A stretch of 64,000 nt of DNA from an uncultured Pirellula sp. (GCA_903892355.1 CAITIE010000010.1:1-64000); one strand, 5' to 3'; shown: positions 1 through 9,903, numbered from the stretch's first letter. Notes: generated by a model from the sequence alone, not told the origin. Made by a program: numbers and translations.

Positions 1-1920
1 ACGCCGCGACTCGTGGCGTTCCGTTCCGATCACATACAACCCGCCAAAGTCCCGAACCACGAGCCCTTGCTCGCGCATCTTTTCGGTCTCGTCGATCTCT
101 TTAACGAGCGCATCCCATTCTTCTTTGGGAACATCGAGCCGTGTCGCGTACTTGTGCTGCAGTTGAGCCCAAGCCATCGTTTCGGGGTTACCACCGAGGA
201 TAATATCGGTACCGCGGCCAGCCATGTTGGTCGCGATGGTGACAGATCCGAGCCGCCCCGCTTGAGCGATGATATCCGCTTCACGCTTGTGGGCTTTGGC
301 GTTGAGAACTTGGTGCTTGACACCACGTTGCTCGAGCAGATGGGAGAGTTGTTCGCTCTTTTCAATGGAAACTGTACCGACCAGAATCGGTCGTCCAGCT
401 CGTTCAATGGTTGCGATCTCTTCCGTAGGAACCTCGACGAGTTCCTTCGAGTCCGCCTTCTTCAACTCGACCGTTTGGTCCGATTCCGATTGGATGTTCC
501 CGACCAAAAACCCACGTTTGCGATCCTTGAACTCGATCGTGTCGTGCTTGTTCACGCGATCGATTTCATCGGCGACTGCGTTGTATTTTTCTTTTTCGCT
601 CAGATAGATCGCGTCGGCGAACTCAATACGCTTTAAACCGCGATTGGACGGAACAGCAACAACACCCAAGTTGTAAATTTTGCTGAACTCTTGAGCTTCG
701 GTCATCGCCGTACCTGTCATCCCAGAAAGCTTCTTGTACAGCTTGAAGAAATTCTGCAGCGTGATCGTCGCGAGTGTCTGCGTTTCTTCTTTGATCTGAA
801 CCCGCTCTTTGGCTTCCACCGCTTGATGAAGACCATCGCTCCACTGGCGTCCCTCCATCAATCGTCCGGTGAACTCGTCGACGATAATGATCTGACCATC
901 CTTGCTGACGTAATTGACATCCCGCTTGTAGAGATGATGGGCCTTGAGCGCGTTATCCAGCAAGTGAGGCCATTCCATATTGCCGACGGTGTAGAAGCTT
1001 TCGACACCTGCCAAGCGTTCGGCTTCGCGAATCCCGGCATCGGTCAAGTTCACCGTGTGATCCTTTTCGTTGACCACAAAGTGCTCTTCCCGTTTAAGTC
1101 CCATCGCGACGCGGTCCGCATCCATGTACTTGCCGGAGTCCCGCATGGCCGGACCAGAGATGATCAAGGGGGTTCTCGCTTCGTCGATCAAGATATTGTC
1201 GACTTCGTCGATGATCGCATAATGCAAGGGGCCTTGGACCTGCTGCATGTGGCTGGGGAAGCGAAGGTCACCCCGTGCTGCCATCCGCATGTTGTCACGC
1301 AAATAGTCAAAGCCTAACTCGTTGTTGGTCGCGTACGTAATGTCCGCTGAGTACGACTTTTGACGCTCGCTATTTTCCATGCCACTTTGGATGTTCGCGA
1401 CAGTGAGGCCGAGACCCATGTAGAGCGGAGCCATCCACTCCATATCGCGTCGAGCCAAGTAGTCGTTCACCGTGACTACGTGAACCCCACGCCCTTCGAG
1501 GGCGTTCAGGTACGCAGGGAGGGTCGCCACCAAGGTTTTTCCTTCCCCGGTGATCATTTCCGCAATATTTCCGCCGTTGAGAACCATTCCCCCGAGCAAT
1601 TGGACATCGTAGTGCCGCATGCGCATAAAACGCCGTCCTGCCTCGCGGCAGGTCGCAAACGCCTCGACCAAGACATCGTCAATGGTTTGGCCATCCGCCA
1701 GCCGCTTCCGGAACTTGAACGTTTGCTCCTTGAGCTCCGCGTCGCTCATCGCCATGTACCGGGGTTCCAACTCCCCGATGTGCTTGGCCAATTCGCCGTA
1801 ACGCTTTAACTGGCGAGAGTTTGCGGATCCAAACAGCGTGGTCAGACCTCGGTCCAATCCGCTGAGTACGCCGTTGACTGCGGTGGTGGTGCCTTCCCAA
1901 ATTTTCTCGAGCAGTTCCAT
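1..1920 (-). CDS. secA: Protein translocase subunit SecA (partial, C-terminus beyond the left edge)
   Basis: This is the ATPase motor that pushes unfolded preproteins through the SecYEG channel at the inner membrane. The reading frame is open for 640 codons from the ATG at 1920 to base 1, so only the N-terminal part of the protein is present. Visible elements are the Walker A motif MITGEGKT near residues 122-129, followed by the preprotein-binding region ([23 protein letters not shown]), the Walker B-type [16 protein letters not shown], and a late helicase motif region ([16 protein letters not shown], then [11 protein letters not shown]) where the window ends. No in-frame stop or shift is seen. 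The upstream 375 bp to the next gene are divergent, so secA appears to be transcribed alone to the left. The family assignment is very secure; the full length is not visible. Confidence 0.97.
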   Translation of the reverse strand, partial: MELLEKIWEGTTTAVNGVLSGLDRGLTTLFGSANSRQLKRYGELAKHIGELEPRYMAMSDAELKEQTFKFRKRLADGQTIDDVLVEAFATCREAGRRFMRMRHYDVQLLGGMVLNGGNIAEMITGEGKTLVATLPAYLNALEGRGVHVVTVNDYLARRDMEWMAPLYMGLGLTVANIQSGMENSERQKSYSADITYATNNELGFDYLRDNMRMAARGDLRFPSHMQQVQGPLHYAIIDEVDNILIDEARTPLIISGPAMRDSGKYMDADRVAMGLKREEHFVVNEKDHTVNLTDAGIREAERLAGVESFYTVGNMEWPHLLDNALKAHHLYKRDVNYVSKDGQIIIVDEFTGRLMEGRQWSDGLHQAVEAKERVQIKEETQTLATITLQNFFKLYKKLSGMTGTAMTEAQEFSKIYNLGVVAVPSNRGLKRIEFADAIYLSEKEKYNAVADEIDRVNKHDTIEFKDRKRGFLVGNIQSESDQTVELKKADSKELVEVPTEEIATIERAGRPILVGTVSIEKSEQLSHLLEQRGVKHQVLNAKAHKREADIIAQAGRLGSVTIATNMAGRGTDIILGGNPETMAWAQLQHKYATRLDVPKEEWDALVKEIDETEKMREQGLVVRDFGGLYVIGTERHESRR

Positions 1921-2295
1921 GTTTTCGGTAGCCGTTGGTATAGGAGTGGGGGTCGGAGGGGACCCCCCGCGCATCAATATGCATGCATTTTACGCATTTT
2001 CTCAAGTTTTGCGTGATTGGAGAGTATCGATTCATCCCAAGTGCGTCAATCGAAGGCACCGCCAGGATTCCCTCTCCCTTCCTCAGTTTTTCCGCTACTA
2101 TTTTAGCGCACGATAGATTTTTGTCGGTGTTCGGAGCATCTTCTCGGTAGCGTTTTGTCCCTGTCCCATGCGTTCCCCGTATCCAGGGACTCGATGGATG
2201 GATGACGCACCCAATTAAAAACCAAAGTCCCCCCCGCGAATAACGACAAAGAGGTGGGCGAACCAAAGAGGCGGGCAATAAGGACAACTCCGGTC

Positions 2296-3705
2296 ATGAG
2301 CAATCGAATCACGCTAGTCACATGGATTCTCATCGCGGTCGCCGCACTCATTTTCTTTCCGTGGCTGGCGTACCGAGTCTGGTTGTCAAGTTTTGACAGC
2401 AAACGCCCCTTCGTCGAAAAAGAGATCGAGCGGATGCGACAAGCGGGGCTTCCTGTCGACAATGAGTCTTTGGATACGTGGTATCAAGAACGAACCGACC
2501 CTACCGACGCACGGGAATGGATGGAGACAGGCCAATTCGTTGAATCGTCCGACTTTGTGACGCTCGCCCAAGGTGTCCCGCAATTCGATCCTAAAACCCC
2601 CGAGGAGTCGGAATGGACGCCAGACGGCTGGCCGGCCGAGGCTGCCGCGCGGAGACTTCTTAAAGACACCGTGGTCTTGAGAGAGAAAATCCGAACGTTG
2701 AGCCGTAATCGCATCCCGGTGCGATACCGCATCCGATTCAATTCGTTCCAAACAACCCTGGCGCACATGCAGTTGCTGCGGGGTATTGCCCGACTCCTGG
2801 ATGTCGAGTGCGACGTCGCCATTGCCGACCGCGACTCGATCGGATTGATCTCTGCGGTACAAACGCACTTCGATATGGTCGAGGTTCATCGCCACGAACC
2901 GTTTGTGGTGTCGCAATTGGTTTGTTCCGCGATTCGCAGGATGGCGTACGCATCGATCCGTAAAGGAATCGAACAAGGCTTCCTCGACGACTCCGCCATT
3001 GAATCACTCTCAACGCTATTGACGGAAGAATCGCTTGCGTTCGATTCCTTGCGGGAGACCTTCCAATCCGAAATGGCGGGGGCTCTACCGATGTTCATGA
3101 ACCTCGACGAGTACGTTTTAGATGACACAGGGAACGGATCCAATGGATTCAGCCGTTCGTTGGTGACTGGATCGAGACGAGCCAGGTACAACGACATAGC
3201 CCACTACATCGAGCATATCCAAAGTCTTTCAAACATCGACACGAAGTCGCTCGACGAAGCCATTGCCCAAGCTGAGAAATCAGAAGAGGAATTGATGCGC
3301 AACGTCCGTAACGCGGGTTTATTGGGCGCACCTGGATGGATCGTGACCGGTGTGGCAGCTCCAGCAATCGCAGCTATCGTATCCAGCTTTGCAGAAGAAA
3401 AAGTCCAACGCAATTTTCTGATGCATGGGCTCGCCATTCGACGCTACCAGCTAAAAGAAAACCATCAGGAACATGGGGCGTTTCCTGACTCTCTCGAAGC
3501 GCTGAGCCAGATAGGCTTTCGCAGCAAGGATTGGCCTACCATCGGTCCTAAACCCTTCGGCTATCGCATCGAGGGTGAGACTGCCATCCTTTGGTACACG
3601 CCGAACCGTGTCGGGAAAGAAACCCAAGCTGATCCGCCGAGCGTGAATGGTTCCACTCCCTACGCAGACCAACTCTCCGGCGCGGTGATGCGGCTAAAGA
3701 AATAG
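2296..3705 (+). CDS. Membrane-anchored protein of unknown function
   Basis: I do not recognise a named family. The 469-residue product starts with a hydrophobic segment at about residues 6-27 (WILIAVAALIFFPWLAY), so it is probably held in the inner membrane by one N-terminal helix with the rest outside. The body is rich in acidic and helical stretches; a second hydrophobic patch lies near the C-terminal third (GWIVTGVAAPAIAAIVSSF). The C-terminal part contains EHGAFPDSLEAL, a pattern I associate with planctomycete-specific secreted proteins of unknown function. An in-frame GTG at 2254 would add 14 residues; I prefer the ATG at 2296 because it sits directly before the membrane helix and has AAGGA upstream. 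The gene stands alone between secA (divergent) and fpr. Confidence 0.8.
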   Translation: MSNRITLVTWILIAVAALIFFPWLAYRVWLSSFDSKRPFVEKEIERMRQAGLPVDNESLDTWYQERTDPTDAREWMETGQFVESSDFVTLAQGVPQFDPKTPEESEWTPDGWPAEAAARRLLKDTVVLREKIRTLSRNRIPVRYRIRFNSFQTTLAHMQLLRGIARLLDVECDVAIADRDSIGLISAVQTHFDMVEVHRHEPFVVSQLVCSAIRRMAYASIRKGIEQGFLDDSAIESLSTLLTEESLAFDSLRETFQSEMAGALPMFMNLDEYVLDDTGNGSNGFSRSLVTGSRRARYNDIAHYIEHIQSLSNIDTKSLDEAIAQAEKSEEELMRNVRNAGLLGAPGWIVTGVAAPAIAAIVSSFAEEKVQRNFLMHGLAIRRYQLKENHQEHGAFPDSLEALSQIGFRSKDWPTIGPKPFGYRIEGETAILWYTPNRVGKETQADPPSVNGSTPYADQLSGAVMRLKK

Positions 3706-3787
3706 CTGCGGTAAACAGAAGACAACGGACTAGTGTCGGCGATCGGCTGCCTGAGTCGTGATCTGGGCGTCTTTGCCTGAGCGTACC

Positions 3788-3829
3788 GGGGGTCTTCATT
3801 TGGGGTTCTTCGTTCGGGGTTCTTCGATG
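3788..3829. repeat. 14-bp tandem repeat, three degenerate copies
   Basis: Three 14-bp units, GGGGGTCTTCATTT, GGGGTTCTTCGTTC and GGGGTTCTTCGATG, follow one another in the 311-bp gap between the unknown membrane protein (stop 3705) and fpr (start 4017). The rest of the gap holds a pyrimidine-rich run just before fpr (about 3930-3995) and no other signal I can support. Confidence 0.75.
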
Positions 3830-4016
3830 TTGAATCCCGTCTCTTTTTGGTCCTCGATGAAATCATTCTCGCCAACGCCAGGGGCGGTCTGCGATCTGCT
3901 AAGATATGCAATCCTGCCTAAAGTTTACTGTTGCACTTCTTCGAGTAGCTCCCTCACGTACTTCTTTATTTTACCTCTTTCCCTTTCCCTCTCGCGACGA
4001 CTGGACCTGTCTCGTC

Positions 4017-4763
4017 ATGGCTATCCAATGGATCAATGGTCACATCGTGCGCAAACAGATTTGGTACGAAGGGCTATTCACCTTGACGGTCGACTGTCCT
4101 GGCGTCGCGCCCTTTGAATGCGGACAGTTCTTGCAAGTCGGAGTTCCGCTTGCCGACAAACACCTGCATCGCCCTTATTCCGTGGCGTCACCGCATGGCG
4201 ACCAACTTGAGTTCTTCATCGTCCGAGTCGCCGATGGAGAACTCACACCTCGGCTGTGGGAGATGAACCTCGGGGACACCATCGACATTTCTTCGAAAGC
4301 CACCGGTGGGTTCACGCTGGAGCATGCGCCGGCGGCGGATGCGATCTGGCTACTGGCAACAGGTACCGGATTGGCACCTTACATTGCCATGCTTCGCGAT
4401 TCCAGAATATGGAACTCCTATCGAGACATCGTTCTGGTGCATGGTGTTCGTCACGTGACGGATCTAGCGTATACCGATGAACTCGAGTCCTTGGTTCGAT
4501 CGAGCGACGGACGTTTGCGGCTCGTCCCTGTTGTTTCGCGAGATCGTCCAGAACATGGTTTCCACGGTCGGATCACAACCGCGATCGAGTCGGGTGCCCT
4601 CGAGGAAATCGCCGATCTCCCATTATCACCGCATAGCAGTGCTGTCATGATGTGCGGCAATCCGCTGATGCTCGACGATGTCGAGGCTATCTTGAATGCC
4701 CGGGGGATGCGCAAGCACAAGCGGAACGAAGTGGGGCACTATGTCGTCGAACGGTACTGGTAA
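4017..4763 (+). CDS. fpr: Ferredoxin--NADP+ reductase
   Basis: The protein transfers electrons between NADPH and ferredoxin or flavodoxin through a bound FAD. It has 248 residues, the normal size of bacterial Fpr. The FAD-binding motif HRPYSVAS lies near residues 51-58, the nicotinamide-nucleotide motif ATGTGLAPY near 114-122, CGNP near 212, and the protein ends in VVERYW, the C-terminal aromatic stack typical of the family. The open frame extends upstream to 3906, but that extension reads as low-complexity and would precede the conserved start; I chose the ATG at 4017 (MAIQWINGHI). The following MFS gene overlaps its 3' end, so the two may be co-translated. Confidence 0.93.
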   Translation: MAIQWINGHIVRKQIWYEGLFTLTVDCPGVAPFECGQFLQVGVPLADKHLHRPYSVASPHGDQLEFFIVRVADGELTPRLWEMNLGDTIDISSKATGGFTLEHAPAADAIWLLATGTGLAPYIAMLRDSRIWNSYRDIVLVHGVRHVTDLAYTDELESLVRSSDGRLRLVPVVSRDRPEHGFHGRITTAIESGALEEIADLPLSPHSSAVMMCGNPLMLDDVEAILNARGMRKHKRNEVGHYVVERYW

Positions 4764-6318
4764 CAGAGGGCTTCAACGCGTGTTTTCCATACGATCGATC
4801 GACTGGTCCAATCCGAGATCCAAACGCATAGTGATCGTCTGCTTGCTGCTGCTATTAGCATCCGCGGTAAATTACATGGATCGCCAAACGCTGGCGGTTG
4901 CCTCGGCGCGGATCAAGAGCGAGTTCCAACTCGAGAATGTCCAATACGGACGCGTCGAAGCCATCTTCGGTTACAGCTTTGCGTTCGGTTCCCTTTTTTG
5001 GGGATTCATCGTCGATCGTTTTTCGGTCCGATGGGTCTATCCAATCGGACTGCTCGGCTGGTCCGCCATGGGCTTTCTTACCGGCTGGGCCAACAACTAC
5101 GACGAACTCTACTGGTGCCGACTGATGCTGGGATTTTTCGAATCGGCGCATTGGCCGTGCGGGTTAAAGACAACCCAAGCCCTCCTCAGCCAGCAGGGGA
5201 GAGCGATGGGGAATAGCGTGCTTCAAAGTGGCACATCGATCGGTGCTATCTTGACCCCTATCGTGATGCTCAGCATCCTCACTAGCGAGCCAGGAAGCTG
5301 GCGGATCGGGTTTCAAGGCATCGCGGTCGTGGGTGCCTTGTGGGTTTTCCTTTGGCTATACGTAGTCCGTGATAGCGACTTGATCGCGGTCGATCCCCAA
5401 CCCACTACCGCCCAATCCACTAAGGCCCAACCCCATTCGTTCGAAACCCCACCCAACAATGATTTTCCGCTCCTAGAAAATGCGTTTTCGGATACGCGTG
5501 CTCCCTTCAACCCGTACGCGCCTCCCGGAAACGCCATCCAGTTCGGTGCTACTCCTGGTAATTACGGAGTCGAACATCGTTGGTGGCATGACGTATTCAC
5601 TCGCCGGTTCGCGATCGTTTTGCTGATGGTGATGTGCATCAACACCATGTGGCAAGTCATGCGAGCTTGGTTGCCGTTGATCATGCAAGAGAATTACGGC
5701 TTCAATGAAAAACAAACCTTGGTCTTCAATTCGATCTGGTACATTTTTACAGACATCGGATGTTTTGCGTCCGGTGTGATCGCTTCCGGGATGGCTGGTC
5801 GCGGCTGGTCGATCGTCGGGTCCCGTTTGTTGTCGTTGACGCTGTGCGTGATTCTCTTTGCCACACTGATCGCCGTCCCTTTTTTGAATGGTCAATTACC
5901 TGAGTCGACATCGACGGTAGGCGCCAGCACTCCCGTTGAGTCACCCTCATCTCCCTCATCAACAGTGGGGTTATTCACGCAATTTCTATCGCTCGATCCG
6001 TTGCGGCTCACGATGCTCGGAGTACTGCTGATCTCCGGAGCCGGTGCGTTGGGGATTTTTCCGATTTATTATTCCTTTGCCCAAGACGTATCGCCGCGTC
6101 ACCAAGGCAAAGTAACATCGATTGCCGCGACCGGTGGCTGGTTGGCTTCGTCGTATGCACAGCCATGGTTCGGCTGGCTAGAACAACGAACAGGAAGTTA
6201 TGACCTGGGTATCTTTCTCCTGAGCGTCCTTCCGATCCTGCCCCTTGCGTGCCTCTACTACTTTTGGCCTCGAGAACCCGATGCTCGGCAAGGACGGTCC
6301 CCGAACCCTTCGCAGTAG
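4741..6318 (+). CDS. Major facilitator superfamily transporter
   Basis: This is a twelve-helix inner-membrane carrier of the MFS. Its N-terminus (NYMDRQTLAVA in helix 1, then the loop WGFIVDRFSVRW resembling the family motif GxxxDRxGRR) is like the anion:cation symporter group that includes hexuronate and glucarate carriers; the substrate cannot be read from sequence. The protein is longer than usual because a Pro/Ala/Thr-rich loop of about 65 residues (about 215-280) sits between helices 6 and 7 and a second Ser/Thr/Pro-rich loop lies near 400-420. The start is uncertain: ATG 4696, ATG 4741 and GTG 4780 are in frame. GTG 4780 has AGAGGG nine bases upstream, just beyond the fpr stop, and may be the real one. 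It overlaps fpr by 23 bp if ATG 4741 is used. Confidence 0.85.
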   Translation: MSSNGTGNRGLQRVFSIRSIDWSNPRSKRIVIVCLLLLLASAVNYMDRQTLAVASARIKSEFQLENVQYGRVEAIFGYSFAFGSLFWGFIVDRFSVRWVYPIGLLGWSAMGFLTGWANNYDELYWCRLMLGFFESAHWPCGLKTTQALLSQQGRAMGNSVLQSGTSIGAILTPIVMLSILTSEPGSWRIGFQGIAVVGALWVFLWLYVVRDSDLIAVDPQPTTAQSTKAQPHSFETPPNNDFPLLENAFSDTRAPFNPYAPPGNAIQFGATPGNYGVEHRWWHDVFTRRFAIVLLMVMCINTMWQVMRAWLPLIMQENYGFNEKQTLVFNSIWYIFTDIGCFASGVIASGMAGRGWSIVGSRLLSLTLCVILFATLIAVPFLNGQLPESTSTVGASTPVESPSSPSSTVGLFTQFLSLDPLRLTMLGVLLISGAGALGIFPIYYSFAQDVSPRHQGKVTSIAATGGWLASSYAQPWFGWLEQRTGSYDLGIFLLSVLPILPLACLYYFWPREPDARQGRSPNPSQ

Positions 6319-6371
6319 CCTTCCTGACGATTCACCTTCCGATTTGACTCATTCCCCAAGGAGTGCCCACC

Positions 6372-7667
6372 ATGTTGCCTCGCCGTCAATTCCTCAGTCA
6401 ATCCGCTGCACTGGCGGCAACCACCGCAGCGATTCCATCCGCGTTCACATCATCGGGCTTTGGGGCTGGACCAGCCGATGGGCCTCGTAAGAAGATTGCT
6501 TTCTTAGGCACCGTCGTTTTCCGACACTCCCACGCGCAGCATTTCCTGGATCGGCATTGCATGGGATACACCTGGGGCGGGCGCTGGCAATCTCCACGCT
6601 TCGACGTTGCGTCGGTGTATATCGAACAGCAGCAGAAGGAAGGCGATCTGTCGCAACAAAGGATCGACAAGTACAAACTCAAACAATACTCGACAATCGC
6701 CGATGCATTGACTTTGGGAACATCGAAGCTTGCGGTCGACGGGGTGGTGATGATCGGCGAGCACGGCGATTACCCCACCAATGAAAAAGGGCAACGCAGG
6801 TACCCTCGCTACGACTGGTTCAAACAGATCGTAAAAGTTTTCGAACAGAGCGGTCGGAGCGTCCCCGTTTTCAATGACAAGCATCTATCGACCGTTTGGT
6901 CGGAGTGTGTCGAAATGGTCGAGGATTCGAAGCGTCTCAAGTTCCCATTCCTGGCCGGATCCTCGTTGCCTGTGACTTGGCGATTTCCATCGATCGACAT
7001 GCCGGTCGACACGCCGCTCAAGGAAAGCGTATGCGTTTGCTATGGCGGCGTGGATAGCTACGACTTTCATGGTTTGGAAACGGCGCAATGCATGTCGGAG
7101 CGCAGGCGAGGGGGAGAGGTCGGAATCGCATCCGTGACCGCACTGAAAGGAGATGCGCTTTGGGCGGAGATGGAAAAGAGTACCCGCGAGGACACACGGA
7201 AGCTCTTCGTCGCTGCGATGTCGCGCAGCCATAATCTGCCCGTCGAAGGTGGCTTTCCAACCGATCCAGTCACGTACGAATGGGGCAAGAAAGTCATGAA
7301 CGGCTCGATCGCTTACTTCATCGAACACCGGGATGGATTCAAGACCACGATGTTCTTGTGCCCTATCCAAGACTTCAACTATGCGGGAATGCGATCGGAC
7401 AATGGGGAAATCATCTCGTGCCAAATGTATTTGCCCATGCCCACGCATGGTTCCACCACCGCCGATTTCTTCAACCCGCTGGCCAGGCACATTGAGTCAT
7501 TGGTCAACGAAGGAAAGACCCCCTATCCCGTGGAGCGGACACTCCTCACCTCGGGAATGGTCATCGGCGGCGTAGAGTCTCTATTTAGAAATGGGGAACG
7601 TTACGAGACACCGGAGATGAAGGTGACGTACAAGAACGACAGCCCACCAAGTTTCTGGCGCGAATAA
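6372..7667 (+). CDS. Tat-exported protein of unknown function
   Basis: The 431-residue product opens with LPRRQFLSQSAALAATTAA, a twin-arginine signal peptide, so it is likely folded in the cytoplasm and exported. The mature part starts with a Rossmann-like strand (KKIAFLGTVVF) and contains HSHAQHFLDRH, DGVVMIGEHGDYP and a C-terminal LTSGMVIGGVESL. These segments are reminiscent of the secreted oxidoreductase-like proteins common in planctomycetes, but I cannot assign an activity. AAGGAG lies about eight bases before the ATG at 6372, which decides this start over an in-frame GTG at 6363. It follows the MFS gene by 53 bp on the same strand, so it could share its transcript and process the imported or exported compound. 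Confidence 0.82.
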   Translation: MLPRRQFLSQSAALAATTAAIPSAFTSSGFGAGPADGPRKKIAFLGTVVFRHSHAQHFLDRHCMGYTWGGRWQSPRFDVASVYIEQQQKEGDLSQQRIDKYKLKQYSTIADALTLGTSKLAVDGVVMIGEHGDYPTNEKGQRRYPRYDWFKQIVKVFEQSGRSVPVFNDKHLSTVWSECVEMVEDSKRLKFPFLAGSSLPVTWRFPSIDMPVDTPLKESVCVCYGGVDSYDFHGLETAQCMSERRRGGEVGIASVTALKGDALWAEMEKSTREDTRKLFVAAMSRSHNLPVEGGFPTDPVTYEWGKKVMNGSIAYFIEHRDGFKTTMFLCPIQDFNYAGMRSDNGEIISCQMYLPMPTHGSTTADFFNPLARHIESLVNEGKTPYPVERTLLTSGMVIGGVESLFRNGERYETPEMKVTYKNDSPPSFWRE

Positions 7668-7723
7668 GCTTGCTGTTTGCCAATTAGCCAAGGGCTAGGG
7701 ATCGCCGAGAGGTATGCCGAGGA

Positions 7724-9244
7724 CTACGGATCCGTGGACTTGGGGGCGTCCAGCTCTTTGCGCCACAGCGAGTCCGGTTGTACATGTTTCTTTTCTGCGT
7801 CCTGCTCGATATTCTCACGTTCGTGCAGGATGAGGCGAGTGATTTGCTCTCGGGTATCATTGATGAGCGCCAACAATCCATTGAGCATCGTAGGGCTTTG
7901 CCATTCACCCGACACGAAGCCTCGAACGGCGTCCGATTTTAAGAGAGCGAGCTCTTGTTGCAAACGGATCAGATCCACCAACTGCAGTTTCGCAGAGAGT
8001 TCGCTTTCCAGCGCCTGCTGTTCAATCTTGATAACGCGCATCATGAACTCGCCGAATCGATTTTCGCGTTGTTGCCGTCGATGCTCCGAATACCATTGGT
8101 ACAAGAAGAACGCAGCCCCAGCGAGTGTTGCCATGATCGCGAGTAGTTTTTCTAGGTAGTCGATCAAATCGCTTGCGATCAGCACTTTGTTTCGATCGCG
8201 ATACCGCTGAACGCCCGAGTGCAGCACGTACTCATTGGGTAAGTCGAGCCATGAAGATTCCAGTCCGGGGATTGTGTTGCGAGCAAAGTCTGTGTTGAAA
8301 ACGCCTGTTAGCGTTCGCTCGATCGCAGCATCTGGGACTTTCGAACTGGCCACCAGGAGCATGCGCGAACCGATGGTCGGCAGGTCCGATTCGGGGGTAT
8401 CGGGATCCACACCGTAACTAAAAGAAGGAATAATGCACGGTGAATAAAAATGTCGATCGATCTTGCGCGATTGTGACGCAGCATCATCGTTTGTCGAGGA
8501 TTGCGAGAAAGCAATCCCGAATGGAATTCCAACCAGTTGGTATCCGTGGTTTTCGATCAAACGATGCGCTAGCGGAGATGGCAACGTAGAGACCACAAAG
8601 ATCGCATCAGGCATATCATCGATTTGGGCATGTTCAATTTCTTCGTGGGACATTTGATCCGCACGAACGAAGTCTTTCGAATCACCCGTGGGTTCACCCT
8701 CGACAACCTGCAACTCGAGAAAGTCCAATACTTCTTCGGCGAGCAGTCGCGTGCCACTCGAACCCGTACCGAGATGGACCTTTTTGCCTCTTAGGCTTAG
8801 CAAATTGCTTTTACGGATCTCATCACCGAGAGCTGCTTTGACGAGTACATGCAACGGTTCCGTCATCAAGGGACACAACTGCCGCACTCTGGATTGCTTG
8901 GTCGGTACCAGACCTCCTTGAATCAGAGCCAAATCGATTTTGTTCGTTTCCAACCATTCCAGCGATTCCTCGGAACCATTGGACGGAACAACATCGATCT
9001 GGATCCCTTGCTCGGCCAAATTACTGGCTAGTGAAAGCGCGATTAGGTGGCGAGGACCAGCAGCACTCCCGGCCGAGATACGCAGTCGGAGCGGGGGTGG
9101 CTTTTTGAAAGGTTGCCAGATCCAAAGCCCGAGGCCGAGCAACGCGAGCCCCGATACCATCAAGAATATCTCGCGCCATCGACTTTTGCGCGCCATCGCA
9201 AGTCCCGTCGAACCGGTTTGAGGTTTGGCTTGATCGGAACTCAT
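7724..9244 (-). CDS. TAXI-family TRAP-type solute-binding protein, membrane anchored
   Basis: The 506-residue protein has an N-terminal membrane helix (residues about 27-45, FLMVSGLALLGLGLWIW), then a periplasmic-binding fold of the TAXI type: LRISAGSAAGPRH at the start of the mature domain, DLALIQGG at the first crossover and KKVHLGTGSSGTRLLAEEVL. A second membrane helix near residues 375-395 (LLAIMATLAGAAFFLYQW) is followed by a charged, probably coiled-coil tail of about 110 residues facing the cytoplasm. Known TAXI proteins deliver substrates to a fused DctQM permease; no such permease is in this window. The double-anchored architecture suggests sensing or signalling instead of simple uptake, which is inference. 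AGGGAG lies eight bases before the ATG. Confidence 0.85.
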   Translation of the reverse strand: MSSDQAKPQTGSTGLAMARKSRWREIFLMVSGLALLGLGLWIWQPFKKPPPLRLRISAGSAAGPRHLIALSLASNLAEQGIQIDVVPSNGSEESLEWLETNKIDLALIQGGLVPTKQSRVRQLCPLMTEPLHVLVKAALGDEIRKSNLLSLRGKKVHLGTGSSGTRLLAEEVLDFLELQVVEGEPTGDSKDFVRADQMSHEEIEHAQIDDMPDAIFVVSTLPSPLAHRLIENHGYQLVGIPFGIAFSQSSTNDDAASQSRKIDRHFYSPCIIPSFSYGVDPDTPESDLPTIGSRMLLVASSKVPDAAIERTLTGVFNTDFARNTIPGLESSWLDLPNEYVLHSGVQRYRDRNKVLIASDLIDYLEKLLAIMATLAGAAFFLYQWYSEHRRQQRENRFGEFMMRVIKIEQQALESELSAKLQLVDLIRLQQELALLKSDAVRGFVSGEWQSPTMLNGLLALINDTREQITRLILHERENIEQDAEKKHVQPDSLWRKELDAPKSTDP

Positions 9245-9332
9245 GCGGTTGACTCCCTGCCGATAACTCGCAAGGGGGTTTTATCTAGTTCGGAGCGAAA
9301 GGTTTCGACTCGGAGTGGAATGCACCAGCGAA

Positions 9333-9548
9333 TCAGTAATGAGGTGGTATTTCGTCTTCCGGCCGCCGTTGTTCGCGGGAGGACTCGCGGACTAAACGTA
9401 CGTCCCCCGCCAGGATTCTCAGTTCGCGTTGCAACTGGTCAATTTTACGCGCTTGGTCGACGACAACCCCATCGAGGTCAGTGATCGTTTTCTGCAAATG
9501 GGTAAAAAGGACTTCCAATTCAACGAGTCGATCGGTGGGATTTTTCAT
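9333..9548 (-). CDS. slyX: SlyX family protein
   Basis: This is a 71-residue coiled-coil protein. It shows the family layout: a heptad-rich helix (RLVELEVLFTHLQKTI, then DQARKIDQLQRELRIL) and a short proline-rich end IPPHY. SlyX proteins are widespread; their molecular role is not established. It lies between the TAXI protein and the small Arg/Asp-rich protein on the - strand, 88 bp ahead of the TAXI start. Confidence 0.85.
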   Translation of the reverse strand: MKNPTDRLVELEVLFTHLQKTITDLDGVVVDQARKIDQLQRELRILAGDVRLVRESSREQRRPEDEIPPHY

Positions 9549-9589
9549 CGGCAGCAGCCTTCAATGCTCGGTCCTCGTACCTCATACCC

Positions 9590-9617
9590 AGTTGCTAGGT
9601 GCTAGTTGCTAGGTGCC
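9590..9617. repeat. 14-bp tandem repeat, two copies
   Basis: AGTTGCTAGGTGCT is followed directly by AGTTGCTAGGTGCC. It lies in the 353-bp gap (9549-9901) upstream of slyX, which also carries the longer 16-bp array. The remainder of the gap (9618-9809) shows no supported gene. Confidence 0.75.
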
Positions 9618-9809
9618 GCTGAGAGTCGATTCAGTTCGCGATAAAGTTCGCCGAAGAGAATCGTTGATGTTCCGACGCTCGTTGGATAGCAATCGCTCGC
9701 GAATCGCTCAGCTGGGCTCGAAGTGTACCTCGAACCGAGGTAATTGAAAACGCGAGGCATTCGCCTCGCGATTGCACGTCAACGTGTGGACCGTGTTCGC
9801 GGCGATTCG

Positions 9810-9903
9810 CCCCGAGAAGAGCTGGCCCCGAGAAGAGCTGGCCCCGAGAAGAGCTGGCCCCGAGAAGAGCTGGCCCCGAGAAGAGCTGGCCCCGAGAAGA
9901 GCT
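9810..9903. repeat. 16-bp tandem array, about 5.9 perfect copies
   Basis: The unit CCCCGAGAAGAGCTGG is repeated without change from 9810 and ends inside the stop codon (9902-9904) of the - strand gene that follows. The 16-bp period is not a multiple of three, so the open frames that run through it on both strands read three shifting phases and are not credible genes. The perfect identity of the copies suggests recent expansion by slippage. Confidence 0.95.

Noticed and set aside
13-1317. Two open frames of 207 and 208 codons on + opposite secA
   Set aside because: They lie entirely within the secA frame on the other strand, have no domain pattern, and reflect codon bias of the true gene.
9810-9903. 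Possible CRISPR array
   Set aside because: The repeats are 16 bp, contiguous and without spacers. No cas genes are present in the window.
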